A stretch of DNA of 64,000 nucleotides from Clostridium sp. AM30-24. GTDB taxonomy: Bacteria; Bacillota; Clostridia; Lachnospirales; Lachnospiraceae. Location of the stretch: the NCBI RefSeq assembly GCF_003480435.1, contig NZ_QUJB01000003.1:161600-225599 (forward strand). The letters are read 5' to 3'. Made by a program: the position numbers and the translations under genes. Every line of letters starts with the position of its first letter. The first letter of the stretch is position 1. Under the pieces are notes generated by a model. That model made no database searches, was not told where the DNA came from, and worked only from the letters and a program-made list of their open reading frames with translations. Of this stretch, positions 24,732-33,181 are shown one piece after another.

Positions 24732-26036
24732 ATGAAAAGGAAGATCATGGCAGCCTGCGGAATGGTCATTCTGGCCGGATTTCTGCTTGGCGGCTGCGGC
24801 AGCGTGGAGTCCGGGCTTGTGAGAACGACCGCAGCCGTAGAAGAGTATCAGAATCCGGACGCGAAAGAATCCTGCGCAGCGGAGAACGTTTGGAAGGAAC
24901 AGGAAAGTGAGAAAAACGGAACGTATGGCGGTAAGCCTCACGTTGTACTGCAGCAGAAGGAGACGGAAGCATCCGAGGAAGAAACAGAGGCAGCAGATCC
25001 CTATGCGCAGCTCTTAAAGGATCCGGAAGCGATGGCGGCAGACAAGATCTACGCGAAGGAGACGGCGGAGCCGGGAAAAACGCGGATCGTCTTTGCAGGT
25101 GATATTCTGTTCGATTCCCACTACGCGATCATGGCATCTCTCTTAAAGCGCGGGCAGGGGATCGAGGGGGGAATCTCAGCGGATCTTTTATCCATCATGC
25201 GCGGTGCCGATATTTTTATGGTGAACAACGAATTCCCCTACACGACGGGCGGCGCACCCACGGCTGGAAAGAAATTCACGTTCCGGGCAGATCCGAAGTA
25301 TGCGTCCTGGCTGTTTGACATGGGCGCGGATCTTGTGTCTCTGGCGAATAACCATGCCTACGATTACGGGGAGGTCTCCCTTACGGATACGCTGGACACG
25401 CTGGAAGCTATTGGAATGCCCTATGTGGGAGCGGGACGGAACCTTGATGAGGCGGTGAAACCGGTCTCCTTTATTGCCAATGGAAAGAAGATCACCTTTG
25501 TCTACGCAACACAGATCGAGCGGACACTTCCACCGGATACCAGAGGGGCGACAGAGGCAACTCCGGGGGTGTTCCGGTGTCTGGAGATCGGAACGTTTCT
25601 GGAAGTGATATCCGCGGCGAAAGCAGACAGTGATTTCGTGATCGTTTACATCCACTGGGGAACAGAAGGCACGGATAAAATTGACCGCTGGCAGCAGGAG
25701 CAGGCGCCTCAGATCGCGGCGGCGGGAGCGGACCTGATCATAGGGGACCACCCTCATGTGTTGCAGCCCATCAGCTATCAGGGGGATATTCCGGTGGTGT
25801 ACAGCCTCGGAAACTATCTCTTCAACTCAAAGACGCTGGATACCTGTCTCATGGAGGCCGTGGTCGGGGATGAGGGATTGGAATCTCTGCAGTTTATCCC
25901 GGCGAAGCAGTCGAACTGCCGCGTGACGAAGGCGGAAGGAGCGGAGAAGGAGCGGATCCTCAATTATATGAGAAGCATTTCTCCGGAGACAGTGATCGAT
26001 GAAGAGGGGTATATTACAAAACAGGATACCCGGTAA
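24732..26036 (+). CDS. CapA-family lipoprotein (PGA_cap metallophosphatase-like)
   Basis: Surface lipoprotein of about 434 residues: signal peptide with lipobox GGC (Cys at about residue 22), a Glu-rich spacer, then a CapA/PGA_cap domain. Motifs include FAGDILFDSH, NNEFPYTT, SLANNHAYDYG, YIHWGTEG and IGDHPHVLQP, the metal-binding positions of the calcineurin-like fold. CapA proteins take part in making poly-gamma-glutamate capsule, but no capBC genes are near, so the role is open. The start is ATG 24732 (a GTG one codon earlier is possible). It is a single gene, ended by the terminator at 26093. Confidence 0.85.
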   Translation: MKRKIMAACGMVILAGFLLGGCGSVESGLVRTTAAVEEYQNPDAKESCAAENVWKEQESEKNGTYGGKPHVVLQQKETEASEEETEAADPYAQLLKDPEAMAADKIYAKETAEPGKTRIVFAGDILFDSHYAIMASLLKRGQGIEGGISADLLSIMRGADIFMVNNEFPYTTGGAPTAGKKFTFRADPKYASWLFDMGADLVSLANNHAYDYGEVSLTDTLDTLEAIGMPYVGAGRNLDEAVKPVSFIANGKKITFVYATQIERTLPPDTRGATEATPGVFRCLEIGTFLEVISAAKADSDFVIVYIHWGTEGTDKIDRWQQEQAPQIAAAGADLIIGDHPHVLQPISYQGDIPVVYSLGNYLFNSKTLDTCLMEAVVGDEGLESLQFIPAKQSNCRVTKAEGAEKERILNYMRSISPETVIDEEGYITKQDTR

Positions 26037-26051
26037 CGGCAGCAGAATACA

Positions 26052-26078
26052 ATGTAACTGTAAAAGTACTGAACAGTT
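26052..26078 (-). repeat. Copy of the 20-nt intergenic motif with hairpin
   Basis: The minus strand of 26052-26071 matches 20812-20831 in 17 of 20 positions (consensus CAGTRCYTTNACAGTTACAT). AACTGT/ACAGTT (26056-26061 with 26073-26078) form a small hairpin. It lies just after the capA-like stop. Confidence 0.55.
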
Positions 26079-26092
26079 GCAGTAAGCAATAA

Positions 26093-26150
26093 AAAAGAAC
26101 GCGCACCGAAGCTTCACGTTATATGAAGAAACATAGGTACGCGTTCTTTT
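26093..26150. terminator. Terminator after the CapA-like gene
   Basis: AAAAGAACGCG (26093-26103) pairs perfectly with CGCGTTCTTTT (26140-26150); an inner CTTCA/TGAAG hairpin fills the loop. A- and T-flanks allow action in both directions. Confidence 0.75.
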
Positions 26151-26186
26151 GCGTTATGCATTTGGAGAAAATAAGGATATTCTTAA

Positions 26187-26561
26187 ATATTTATAAGAAA
26201 GATTCTGGGTCTCGTTTACGGTATTGCGATCGGAAAGTATAAGTGTGACAAAGATGTGTGGGCAGATATCAGCAAGGGATTTGCTGAGATGGGAAATTAT
26301 GTGTTCATGTGCTTCTTCATCTCCATCTTTACAAACTTTTTCTCGATCTCAAAGCTTGGAACGATCCTTGCACCGGTATTTATTCCGATGATGATGTTGA
26401 TGGGCTTTGATCCGGCGATCACGCAGGTTGTTTACAGAATCGGCGATTCCATCACAAATCCGCTGTCGCCGTTATTCACTTACATGCCGGTTCTTCTTGG
26501 ATTCGCGCACAAGTATGATGAGAAGGTCGGTCTCGGACCTGGAGGCGCGATCTATCTGTAA
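26187..26561 (+). pseudogene. Remnant of an AbgT-family transporter
   Basis: The frame is open from after a TAA at 26184 and encodes the tail of an AbgT (p-aminobenzoyl-glutamate type) transporter: GLVYGIAIGKYKCDKDV, MGNYVFMCFFISIFTNFF, and the family hallmark APVFIPMMMLMGFDPAITQ with YRIGDSITNPLSP. AbgT proteins have about 500 residues; here the N-terminal three quarters are absent, a segment between SKLGTIL and APVF seems deleted, and the end is cut short. No ribosome site precedes the GTG at 26256. I read it as a decayed gene, not a working small protein. Confidence 0.7.
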
Positions 26562-26619
26562 AGATATAGAGCCATAGGAACAGTAACCCAGGATGCAGCT
26601 GAGTTGGGGAATTTTCCTG

Positions 26620-26648
26620 TTTACAGAAAAAATATCCTATGTTATAAT
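26620..26648 (+). promoter_or_regulatory. Promoter of the SEC-C protein gene
   Basis: TTTACA (26620-26625), 17-base spacer, perfect TATAAT (26643-26648); start predicted near 26655, about 85 bp before the gene. Confidence 0.75.
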
Positions 26649-26740
26649 GTCCATTAGACGTTTCCTGTGCCAGTCTGCCCTTTTGGGCGAGATGGTGCGG
26701 AAAAGAAATAGAAACAGTATACGAAAAGGATGGAACTGAT

Positions 26741-27256
26741 ATGGCAACATTACTTGAAACATGGAGAAACCTCGCTTACGGTGATGGTCTCGATGATAAA
26801 AAGAAAGAAGAACTCTGGACAAACTACTTTACGATCGAGAAAGGCATCTACGAGAAGATCCTCTCCAACCCGGCTGAGGTTGTTGAAGGAACCGTAAAAG
26901 AACTCGCTGAGAAGTACGGCACAGAAGTTCTCATTATGACCGGTTTCCTCGATGGAATCAACGAGAGCTTAAAGGGATATGAGAATCCGATCGACACAAT
27001 GGCTGAAGATACCGTTGTTAAGATCGAGATCGATCCGGAGAAGCTTTACTACAATATGGTAGAGGCTAAGGCTTCCTGGCTTTATGAGCTTCCGCAGTGG
27101 TCTGAGATCCTTTCCGCTGAGACAAGAACCGAGCTTTATAAGAAACAGAAAGCTTCCGGAACTGTACGTCGTCAGGGCCACAAGATCTACCCGAACGATC
27201 CGTGTCCGTGTGGAAGCGGAAAGAAGTACAAAAAGTGCTGCGGCCGCAACGCATAA
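26741..27256 (+). CDS. SEC-C zinc motif protein of unknown function
   Basis: A 171-residue cytoplasmic protein. Residues 1-145 are mostly helical and acidic and I do not recognise the domain. The last 25 residues form a SEC-C motif ([16 protein letters not shown]), a zinc-binding tail best known from SecA, where it binds SecB and ribosomes. Free SEC-C proteins are common in clostridia but mostly uncharacterised. It has its own promoter and an intrinsic terminator right after the stop, so it can be expressed alone. Confidence 0.8.
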   Translation: MATLLETWRNLAYGDGLDDKKKEELWTNYFTIEKGIYEKILSNPAEVVEGTVKELAEKYGTEVLIMTGFLDGINESLKGYENPIDTMAEDTVVKIEIDPEKLYYNMVEAKASWLYELPQWSEILSAETRTELYKKQKASGTVRRQGHKIYPNDPCPCGSGKKYKKCCGRNA

Positions 27257-27266
27257 GATGAAACGT

Positions 27267-27299
27267 AAGCCATTACCTATTGCGGGTAGTGGCTTTTTC
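27267..27299 (+). terminator. Terminator after the SEC-C gene
   Basis: AAGCCATTACC (27267-27277) pairs with GGTAGTGGCTT (27285-27295), 11 bp with one G-U pair, 7-base loop, then TTT. Some read-through must feed the methyltransferase gene, as I see no separate promoter in the short gap. Confidence 0.75.
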
Positions 27300-27329
27300 A
27301 TTACTGCAGAGGCAGATGAAGGAGAGAAT

Positions 27330-28091
27330 ATGCAGGCATATACAGGTTTTGCCGTTGTCTATGACACTTTCATGGATAACATTCCATACGAAGAGTGGTG
27401 TGAATATCTGACAGGACTTTTAAAGGAGCAGGGAGTTGCAGGAGGTCTTCTTCTGGATCTCGGCTGCGGAACGGGAAGTCTCACGGAACTTCTCGCGGAC
27501 GCAGGCTACGACATGATCGGTGTGGACAATTCCGAAGAGATGCTGGAACTGGCCCTGGAGAAGAAGGAAAAGTCCGGAAAAGATATTTTATATCTCTGTC
27601 AGGATATGCGGGAATTTGAACTTTACGGCACAGTGGCGGCGGTGGTCTCCATCTGTGACTGTATGAATTATATTCTGGAACCGGAAGATCTGACGGAAGT
27701 GTTCCGTCTGGTCAACAACTATCTGGATCCGGGCGGGGTCTTTATCTTTGATATGAATACCGAATACAAATACCGGGAGATCATGGCAGACAACACCATC
27801 GCGGAGGATCGGGACGATTCCAGCTTTATCTGGGACAACCAGTATGAGGAAGAGGAAAGGATCAATATTTATGATCTGTCCATCTTTGTCCGTGAAGAGG
27901 GGGATCTTTTTCGAAAGTACCATGAGACCCATTACCAGCGGGCATATACTCTGGAGGATATGAAGCGCGCCATCGCGGAGGCAGGAATGGAATTTGTTGC
28001 TGCCTACGACGCGTTCACGAAGAATCCGCCGCGGGAGGATAGTGAACGTATTTATGTGATCGCGAGAGAACATGGAAAAGAAAGGAAATAG
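27330..28091 (+). CDS. Class I SAM-dependent methyltransferase
   Basis: A 253-residue methyltransferase with the SAM-binding motif I LLDLGCGTGSLTELLA at about residues 47-62, acidic motif GVDNSEEML, and motif VVSICDCMNYIL. The N-terminal AYTGFAVVYDTFMDNIPYEEW is typical of a conserved Firmicutes family of unknown substrate. It starts at ATG 27330 after AAGGAGAG; a longer frame overlaps the SEC-C gene and is rejected. hslO follows after 3 bp, so the two are one operon. Confidence 0.87.
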   Translation: MQAYTGFAVVYDTFMDNIPYEEWCEYLTGLLKEQGVAGGLLLDLGCGTGSLTELLADAGYDMIGVDNSEEMLELALEKKEKSGKDILYLCQDMREFELYGTVAAVVSICDCMNYILEPEDLTEVFRLVNNYLDPGGVFIFDMNTEYKYREIMADNTIAEDRDDSSFIWDNQYEEEERINIYDLSIFVREEGDLFRKYHETHYQRAYTLEDMKRAIAEAGMEFVAAYDAFTKNPPREDSERIYVIAREHGKERK

Positions 28092-28094
28092 AAC

Positions 28095-28979
28095 ATGAAC
28101 GATTATATGATCCGTGCGACGGCTGCAGATGGCCAGATCCGCGCTTTCGCCGCAACGACAAGAGATATGGTAGAAAATGCAAAGAATGCCCATAATACGA
28201 GCCCGGTGGCTACGGCTGCTCTGGGACGCCTGATGACAGCGGCTGCCATGATGGGTGCTGATTTGAAGGGGGAAAAGGATCTTTTAACACTGAGGATCGA
28301 GGGAAGCGGTCCGCTTGGAGGACTTCTTGTTACAGCCAACGGTCACGGTGACGTGAAGGGATATGCGTTCCATCCGGAAGTAATGCTTCCGCCGAACGCA
28401 CAGGGAAAACTTGATGTTGGCGGTTCTCTGGACCTCGGCGTTTTGAGCGTTATTAAGGATATTGGTTTAAAAGAGCCGTATGTGGGACAGACACAGCTTG
28501 TCACAGGTGAGATCGCGGAAGATCTGACCTACTATTTTGCCACATCTGAGCAGGTTCCGTCCTCCGTTGCTCTTGGTGTTTTAATGAATAAGGACAACAC
28601 GGTTCGTCAGGCAGGCGGCTTTATCATCCAGCTTCTTCCGGGCGCTTCCGATGAGATCATCGACAAGCTTGAGGCAAAGCTTTCCGGAATCTCCTCTATC
28701 ACATCCCTGCTTGATGCTGGAAAGACTCCGGAGGAGATCCTGACAGATATCCTTGGGGAGTTCGGACTTGAGATCTTATCAAAAATGCCGGTACAGTTCC
28801 ACTGTGACTGCGAGCGTTCCAGAGTGGAGAAGGCGATCATCAGCATCGGAAAGAAAGAGATCCGGGATATGATCGATGAGGGCAAGGAGATCGAGGTCAA
28901 CTGCCAGTTCTGCAACAAGCATTATAAATTCTCAGTGGATGAACTGGGAGATCTGTTAAAGAAGGCGACGAGAGAGTAA
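28095..28979 (+). CDS. hslO: Redox-regulated chaperone Hsp33
   Basis: Cytoplasmic holdase of 294 residues, the family's usual length. The C-terminal zinc centre is present as FHCDCERSR and CQFCNKHYKF, the Cys-x-Cys and Cys-x-x-Cys pairs that lose zinc and form disulfides under oxidative and heat stress, switching the chaperone on. The N-terminal MIRATAADGQIRAFAATT and the GPLGGLLV segment are typical. It sits in an operon with the methyltransferase and the DUF5662 gene. Confidence 0.96.
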   Translation: MNDYMIRATAADGQIRAFAATTRDMVENAKNAHNTSPVATAALGRLMTAAAMMGADLKGEKDLLTLRIEGSGPLGGLLVTANGHGDVKGYAFHPEVMLPPNAQGKLDVGGSLDLGVLSVIKDIGLKEPYVGQTQLVTGEIAEDLTYYFATSEQVPSSVALGVLMNKDNTVRQAGGFIIQLLPGASDEIIDKLEAKLSGISSITSLLDAGKTPEEILTDILGEFGLEILSKMPVQFHCDCERSRVEKAIISIGKKEIRDMIDEGKEIEVNCQFCNKHYKFSVDELGDLLKKATRE

Positions 28980-28983
28980 GAGT

Positions 28984-29565
28984 ATGAGTTCTGTAAAATT
29001 GAACGATGAAGAAAAACAGCTGCTCCATAACGCATGGCATCACTTCCTGACCATCACCCATCACAAGATGGTGGTCATGGAAGGCTGCTTTCAGGTTGGA
29101 CTTTTTAAACAGGGGTTGCTCCATGATCTGTCGAAGTATTCCTGGGAAGAATTTAAGACCGGCGTGAAGTATTATCAGGGAACGCGAAGTCCAAATGCGG
29201 CGGAGAAAGAAGAAAAGGGATATTCCTCCGCATGGCTCCATCACAAGGGGAGAAATAAACATCACTTCGAATACTGGACCGATGTGTCCACAGCGGAGGA
29301 TCACTGGAAGATCGTCGGCGTAAAGATGCCGGTAAATTATCTGGCGGAGATGGTCATGGACCGGATTGCGGCTTCAAAGATCTATCAGGGGAAAAATTAC
29401 ACGGACGCAGCACCCTACACGTATTTTTCCAGAAATAAGGAATATATCGTCATGCATCCGGAGACAAAAGAATGTCTTGACAGGATACTTCTGATGCTAA
29501 AGGAAAAAGGCGAGAGAAAGACATTTGCGTATATCAGAAAGCTTCTTAGGAACGGGGATTACTAG
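28984..29565 (+). CDS. DUF5662 family protein
   Basis: A 193-residue cytoplasmic protein rich in His, Trp and aromatic residues. A conserved block near the N-terminus holds HHKMVVMEGCFQVGLFKQGLLHDLSKYS, with a His-Asp pair reminiscent of HD-type phosphohydrolases, followed by SSAWLHHKGRNKHHFEYW. The function of the family is not known to me. Metal-dependent hydrolysis is a reasonable guess from the His/Asp pattern. It begins 4 bp after hslO and is probably co-transcribed with it. Confidence 0.75.
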   Translation: MSSVKLNDEEKQLLHNAWHHFLTITHHKMVVMEGCFQVGLFKQGLLHDLSKYSWEEFKTGVKYYQGTRSPNAAEKEEKGYSSAWLHHKGRNKHHFEYWTDVSTAEDHWKIVGVKMPVNYLAEMVMDRIAASKIYQGKNYTDAAPYTYFSRNKEYIVMHPETKECLDRILLMLKEKGERKTFAYIRKLLRNGDY

Positions 29566-29640
29566 AAATAAGCACTCGTACCCGACGCGGGAATGCGTCT
29601 CAGCACGTCTTCGCATTGAACGAGATTTACAGCACAACTG

Positions 29641-29669
29641 CTGCCGTCTGCAGCTAACGCAGGCGGCAG
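29641..29669. terminator. Hairpin between convergent DUF5662 and yprB-like genes
   Basis: CTGCCGTCTGC (29641-29651) pairs with GCAGGCGGCAG (29659-29669), 11 bp with one G-U, loop AGCTAAC. No U-tract on either side, so termination would need help. A smaller GACGC/GCGTC hairpin lies about 55 bp upstream. Confidence 0.45.
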
Positions 29670-29701
29670 GGCTGATGTGTAAAGATATTGGATTAGCGAT
29701 T

Positions 29702-30781
29702 TTATTTGAGAAATGAGATGATCTCTTTTATGTACCGGTTCAGCTTTTCAGGGTCGGAAAAACAGTCTTTCCGGATTTCGAAGAATCCTGTTTTATCCTT
29801 ACAGGAGGTCTTGAATTCTGGATCCCAGATATCTGTGGGCTGAGGGAGAAAGAGACCGACCTTTTTTGTGTAGCAGGTCTCCTTCGTTGCCTTGATCCGG
29901 GCATCCTTGTCGACGAATTCGCCGACACTTTTGTGGATCGCCGTGTCCTCATAGATCAGATAATAGTAATCTTTATAATTAGGATAATAAAATTTTAATG
30001 TACCGCTGTAGACCCGGATGGAAAGCTCCATCCGGTCTTTGTCTGCCCGGAAAGCGTAGGCAGGGACAGAGGCAGATACCGGGGACGGAAGGCTCGTCTG
30101 TGGATCTCCTGAGAGGGACAAGATCAGCCGGTCCGTCTCACCGGAAGCTTCCCGCACCGCATTTAATGTAAAATTCTGGGCAAAAAAATCCGGGTAGAAG
30201 AGAATGGGGAGAAGAGCTGGCATTCCCTTTAAGTCATCTTCATTGTGGAGGAGAAGAAGGCGCTTTTCCTCCTCGTTGCGGGTATTCAGATAATTCAGGT
30301 AAACCTCGATGAGTTCGCCGCCGGTATAAAGGTCCTCGCGGCTGATCTTTAGAAAGTGTTCGATGGTCTTCTGCTTCATATCCGGCAGGCTGAGGAGCTT
30401 TTTAAATGACTTGATCCGGCGGAAGATGTCAACACTCTCCACGCGGTCAAAGGCAGGAGAGAGTTTCAAGGCTTTGGCGCGCTTCGTGACAAAGGGAATG
30501 TCGAACATGTCCCCATTAAAATGGACGAGGGTGTCAAAAGCGTTTAAAAAGTCAAAGAATGCGGCGAGAACATCGGCCTCCGCGTCCCTTGTGTCCGCAA
30601 ACCACTGGATCAGGCGGAGATGATCTCCTTCCGGCCAGATACAGCCGATGAGATATACGGTGTTGTAGTCGGCGGAGAAGCCTGTGGTCTCAATATCAAA
30701 AAAGACGAGCTTTTTCGGGTCTCCGAGGCGCTTCAAAGGATAGGTGACGGTACCCGGAAATGATTTTTCGATTGTGATCAT
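29702..30781 (-). CDS. YprB-like ribonuclease H-fold exonuclease
   Basis: A 359-residue protein whose first 200 residues form a DEDD-type 3'-5' exonuclease fold: FFDIETTGF (Asp and Glu), HFNGDMFDIPF (third acidic residue) and LLHNEDDLKGM (final Asp). The C-terminal about 150 residues are not recognised. Relatives of B. subtilis YprB lack TPR repeats and have unknown substrate. It is transcribed divergently from ruvA, and a DinR-like box lies between, which hints at a DNA-repair role. Confidence 0.8.
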   Translation of the reverse strand: MITIEKSFPGTVTYPLKRLGDPKKLVFFDIETTGFSADYNTVYLIGCIWPEGDHLRLIQWFADTRDAEADVLAAFFDFLNAFDTLVHFNGDMFDIPFVTKRAKALKLSPAFDRVESVDIFRRIKSFKKLLSLPDMKQKTIEHFLKISREDLYTGGELIEVYLNYLNTRNEEEKRLLLLHNEDDLKGMPALLPILFYPDFFAQNFTLNAVREASGETDRLILSLSGDPQTSLPSPVSASVPAYAFRADKDRMELSIRVYSGTLKFYYPNYKDYYYLIYEDTAIHKSVGEFVDKDARIKATKETCYTKKVGLFLPQPTDIWDPEFKTSCKDKTGFFEIRKDCFSDPEKLNRYIKEIISFLK

Positions 30782-30909
30782 GTGATATTCCTTTTCCTTG
30801 CAGGGATAGTCTGCCTGTGCCTCGTGAAAAATGGCGATGACTGCGCGTGATCGTGATTGTCTGGTACAGCCCGGAACAGGCAGGAAAATTTTTACTTCTG
30901 TGTTTTCTG

Positions 30910-30938
30910 ATTATACCTGTGAAAACATGGAAAGTCAA
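30910..30938 (-). promoter_or_regulatory. Promoter of the yprB-like gene
   Basis: On the minus strand TTGACT (30933-30938), 17-base spacer, perfect TATAAT (30910-30915). The leader is about 120 nt. Confidence 0.75.
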
Positions 30939-30957
30939 CGACAGAGAAATACATAAT

Positions 30958-30971
30958 CGAAAATATGTTCG
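30958..30971. promoter_or_regulatory. Candidate LexA/DinR (SOS) box
   Basis: CGAAAATATGTTCG differs at one base from the Bacillus-type symmetrical box CGAACATATGTTCG. It lies about 20 bp upstream of both divergent -35 boxes, exactly centred between the yprB-like and ruvA promoters. ruvAB is an SOS target in many Firmicutes, which supports the reading. Confidence 0.6.
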
Positions 30972-30990
30972 ATTCCTGCGGCGGTTTCAC

Positions 30991-31019
30991 TTGCACTTAA
31001 ATGGCGGCTATGGTATGAT
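30991..31019 (+). promoter_or_regulatory. ruvAB promoter
   Basis: TTGCAC (30991-30996), 17-base spacer, TATGAT (31014-31019). A perfect 7-bp inverted repeat GACATGT/ACATGTC (31023-31029 with 31035-31041) spans the predicted start site and could be a second operator. Confidence 0.65.
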
Positions 31020-31065
31020 TACGACATGTACAGAACATGTCAAGAAGAAAAGGGAGGTTTACCCA

Positions 31066-31683
31066 GTGATTTCATATATACGTGGTCCGCTGGAAGAAAA
31101 GAGGGAAGATTCCGTCGTTATCGAGGCGGGAAATATTGGCTATCGGATCTTTATTCCGCCATCGCTCCTCGGAGAGCTTCCGGGTCTGGGGGAGGAAGTG
31201 AAGATCTACACATATTTTTCCGTGCGTGAGGATGGAATGAGCCTTTTTGGTTTTCTCTCGAAGCAGGATCTTGAAATGTTCCGCCAGCTGATCGGGGTGA
31301 ACGGGGTTGGCCCGAAAAGCGCCCTGGGAATTCTCTCCGCGCTGAAACCGGATGTCCTGCGTATGGCGGTGCTCTCCGGTGACGCAAAGGCGATCTCGAA
31401 GGCGCCGGGCGTCGGCGCAAAGACAGCACAGAGGATCATTCTGGATCTGAAGGATAAAGTGAAGGCGGAGGATGTCCTGTTTGCCGGAGCAGATCTTGCG
31501 GAGAACCGGAATACGGATCTCTCTGGAATGGAGGAAGCCGGAAAAGAGGCTGTGGAAGCACTTACGGCCCTCGGTTATTCCGCTTCTGAGGCGCAGACTG
31601 CTGTGAAGAAAGTAACGATCACGGAGAATATGACTTCCGAGGATGTGCTGAAGGGTGCACTGAAATACCTGGCATTCTTATAG
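31066..31683 (+). CDS. ruvA: Holliday junction branch migration protein RuvA
   Basis: DNA-binding subunit (205 residues) of the RuvAB motor. OB-fold domain I spans about 1-62, two helix-hairpin-helix motifs (GVNGVGPKSA and APGVGAKTA) follow in domain II, and the RuvB-binding domain III is at about 155-205 (EEAGKEAVEALTALGYS). I start it at GTG 31066 after AGGGAGG; an upstream extension crosses the promoter and is rejected. ruvB lies 80 bp downstream. Confidence 0.96.
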   Translation: MISYIRGPLEEKREDSVVIEAGNIGYRIFIPPSLLGELPGLGEEVKIYTYFSVREDGMSLFGFLSKQDLEMFRQLIGVNGVGPKSALGILSALKPDVLRMAVLSGDAKAISKAPGVGAKTAQRIILDLKDKVKAEDVLFAGADLAENRNTDLSGMEEAGKEAVEALTALGYSASEAQTAVKKVTITENMTSEDVLKGALKYLAFL

Positions 31684-31763
31684 GATGCTTTCTGTTTTGA
31701 AGAACGGTAAAAATGACAGTGGAGAGATCCGGCTGTAGGATAGAAATATAGATAGGAAATGTT

Positions 31764-32762
31764 ATGAGCCGAAAAATCATTACGACTGAAGAGACTGAGG
31801 AAGACAAAAAAATAGAGGGGACCCTGCGCCCGCAATATTTAAAGGATTATATCGGTCAGGAGAAGATAAAATCGACGTTAAAGATCTTTATCGATGCGGC
31901 GAAGAGCCGTGGAGAGGCATTGGATCATGTGCTTTTTTATGGCCCACCGGGACTTGGAAAGACGACGCTGTGCGGGATCATTGCGAATGAGATGGGCGTG
32001 AACTTAAAAGTGACCTCCGGCCCCGCAATCGAAAAGCCGGGCGAGATGGCCGCGATTTTAAACAATCTTCAGGAGGGCGATGTCCTGTTCGTGGACGAGA
32101 TCCACAGGCTGAACCGTCAGGTGGAGGAAGTGCTGTATCCTGCGATGGAAGATTTTGCCATTGATATTATGCTGGGAAAGGACTCATCTGCCCGCTCGAT
32201 CCGACTGGACCTCCCGAAATTTACGCTTGTAGGAGCAACGACGAGAGCGGGACTTCTGACAGCGCCGCTCCGGGACCGTTTCGGCGTGATCCAGAGACTC
32301 GAATTTTATACGCCTGAGGAACTCTGTGTGATCGTAAAGCGTTCTGCAAAGGTCCTGGGAGTTGAGATCGATGAGGAAGGTGCCTTTGAGATCGCCCGGA
32401 GATCCAGAGGAACCCCAAGGCTGGCAAACCGTCTCTTAAAGAGAGTGCGGGATTTTGCCCAGGTAAAATATGATGGAGTGATCACAAAGAATGTGGCGGA
32501 TTTCGCTCTGGATATTCTGGATGTGGATAAACTCGGACTTGACAATAATGACCGGACTCTGCTTCTCACCATGATCCGGAAGTTCTCCGGCGGGCCGGTG
32601 GGACTTGAGACGCTGGCGGCGTCCATCGGAGAGGACTCCGGAACTCTGGAAGATGTGTACGAACCGTATTTATTAATGAACGGACTCATTATGCGGACGC
32701 CGAGGGGAAGAATGGCGACGGATCTTGCCTACAGGCATCTTGGAATCGATATGGAAAAATAA
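31764..32762 (+). CDS. ruvB: Holliday junction branch migration ATPase RuvB
   Basis: AAA+ helicase of 332 residues that drives branch migration with RuvA. Walker [10 protein letters not shown] is at 60-68, Walker [10 protein letters not shown] follows, then sensor 1 LVGATTRAG, the arginine finger region APLRDRFG and the C-terminal winged helix ([15 protein letters not shown]...). No ruvC is visible, as usual in Firmicutes, which use RecU. Confidence 0.98.
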   Translation: MSRKIITTEETEEDKKIEGTLRPQYLKDYIGQEKIKSTLKIFIDAAKSRGEALDHVLFYGPPGLGKTTLCGIIANEMGVNLKVTSGPAIEKPGEMAAILNNLQEGDVLFVDEIHRLNRQVEEVLYPAMEDFAIDIMLGKDSSARSIRLDLPKFTLVGATTRAGLLTAPLRDRFGVIQRLEFYTPEELCVIVKRSAKVLGVEIDEEGAFEIARRSRGTPRLANRLLKRVRDFAQVKYDGVITKNVADFALDILDVDKLGLDNNDRTLLLTMIRKFSGGPVGLETLAASIGEDSGTLEDVYEPYLLMNGLIMRTPRGRMATDLAYRHLGIDMEK

Positions 32763-32833
32763 TAGGAAGAAATTACAGAAAACAATTTGTGACGGACCGG
32801 TGGGCAGTTACGCAAAAAAGTGAGGAATTATAA

Positions 32834-33166
32834 ATGGATGAGAAGAACTATACACAAGTACTGATCAATGGAAATGTCTACACGTTGGGCGGAGCGGAAG
32901 ATGCGGAATACCTGCAGAAGGTGGCTGCCTATATTAATGAAAAGATCGCTGTACTAAAGGCACAGCCGGGATTCACCAGACAGAATAAGGATTATCAGGA
33001 AGTCATGATCTATTTAAACCTGGCAGACGATTATTTTAAGACCCTTCAGGAAGCGATGATGCTGCGCGCCCAGAAGGACGAGATGGAGAAGGAGATCTAC
33101 AGCTTAAAGCATGAGCTGATTGGTCTTCAGATGAAGCAGGAATCTGCGGAGAAGAAGGCGGAATAA
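32834..33166 (+). CDS. zapA: Cell division protein ZapA
   Basis: A 110-residue protein that bundles FtsZ filaments at midcell. The N-terminal globular part (VLINGNVYTLGGAEDAEYLQKVAAYINEKI in two halves) is the standard Firmicutes ZapA head, and a C-terminal coiled coil (about 65-110, Glu/Lys/Met-rich) gives the dimer and tetramer. It starts 71 bp after ruvB and precedes the U32 peptidase, an order common in Lachnospiraceae. Confidence 0.9.
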   Translation: MDEKNYTQVLINGNVYTLGGAEDAEYLQKVAAYINEKIAVLKAQPGFTRQNKDYQEVMIYLNLADDYFKTLQEAMMLRAQKDEMEKEIYSLKHELIGLQMKQESAEKKAE

Positions 33167-33181
33167 AGGAGGAGACCAGCT

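Noticed and set aside
29580..29670. tRNA-like clustering of hairpins between convergent genes
   Set aside because: No cloverleaf, T-loop sequence or CCA-compatible acceptor stem can be made; the hairpins are simple inverted repeats.
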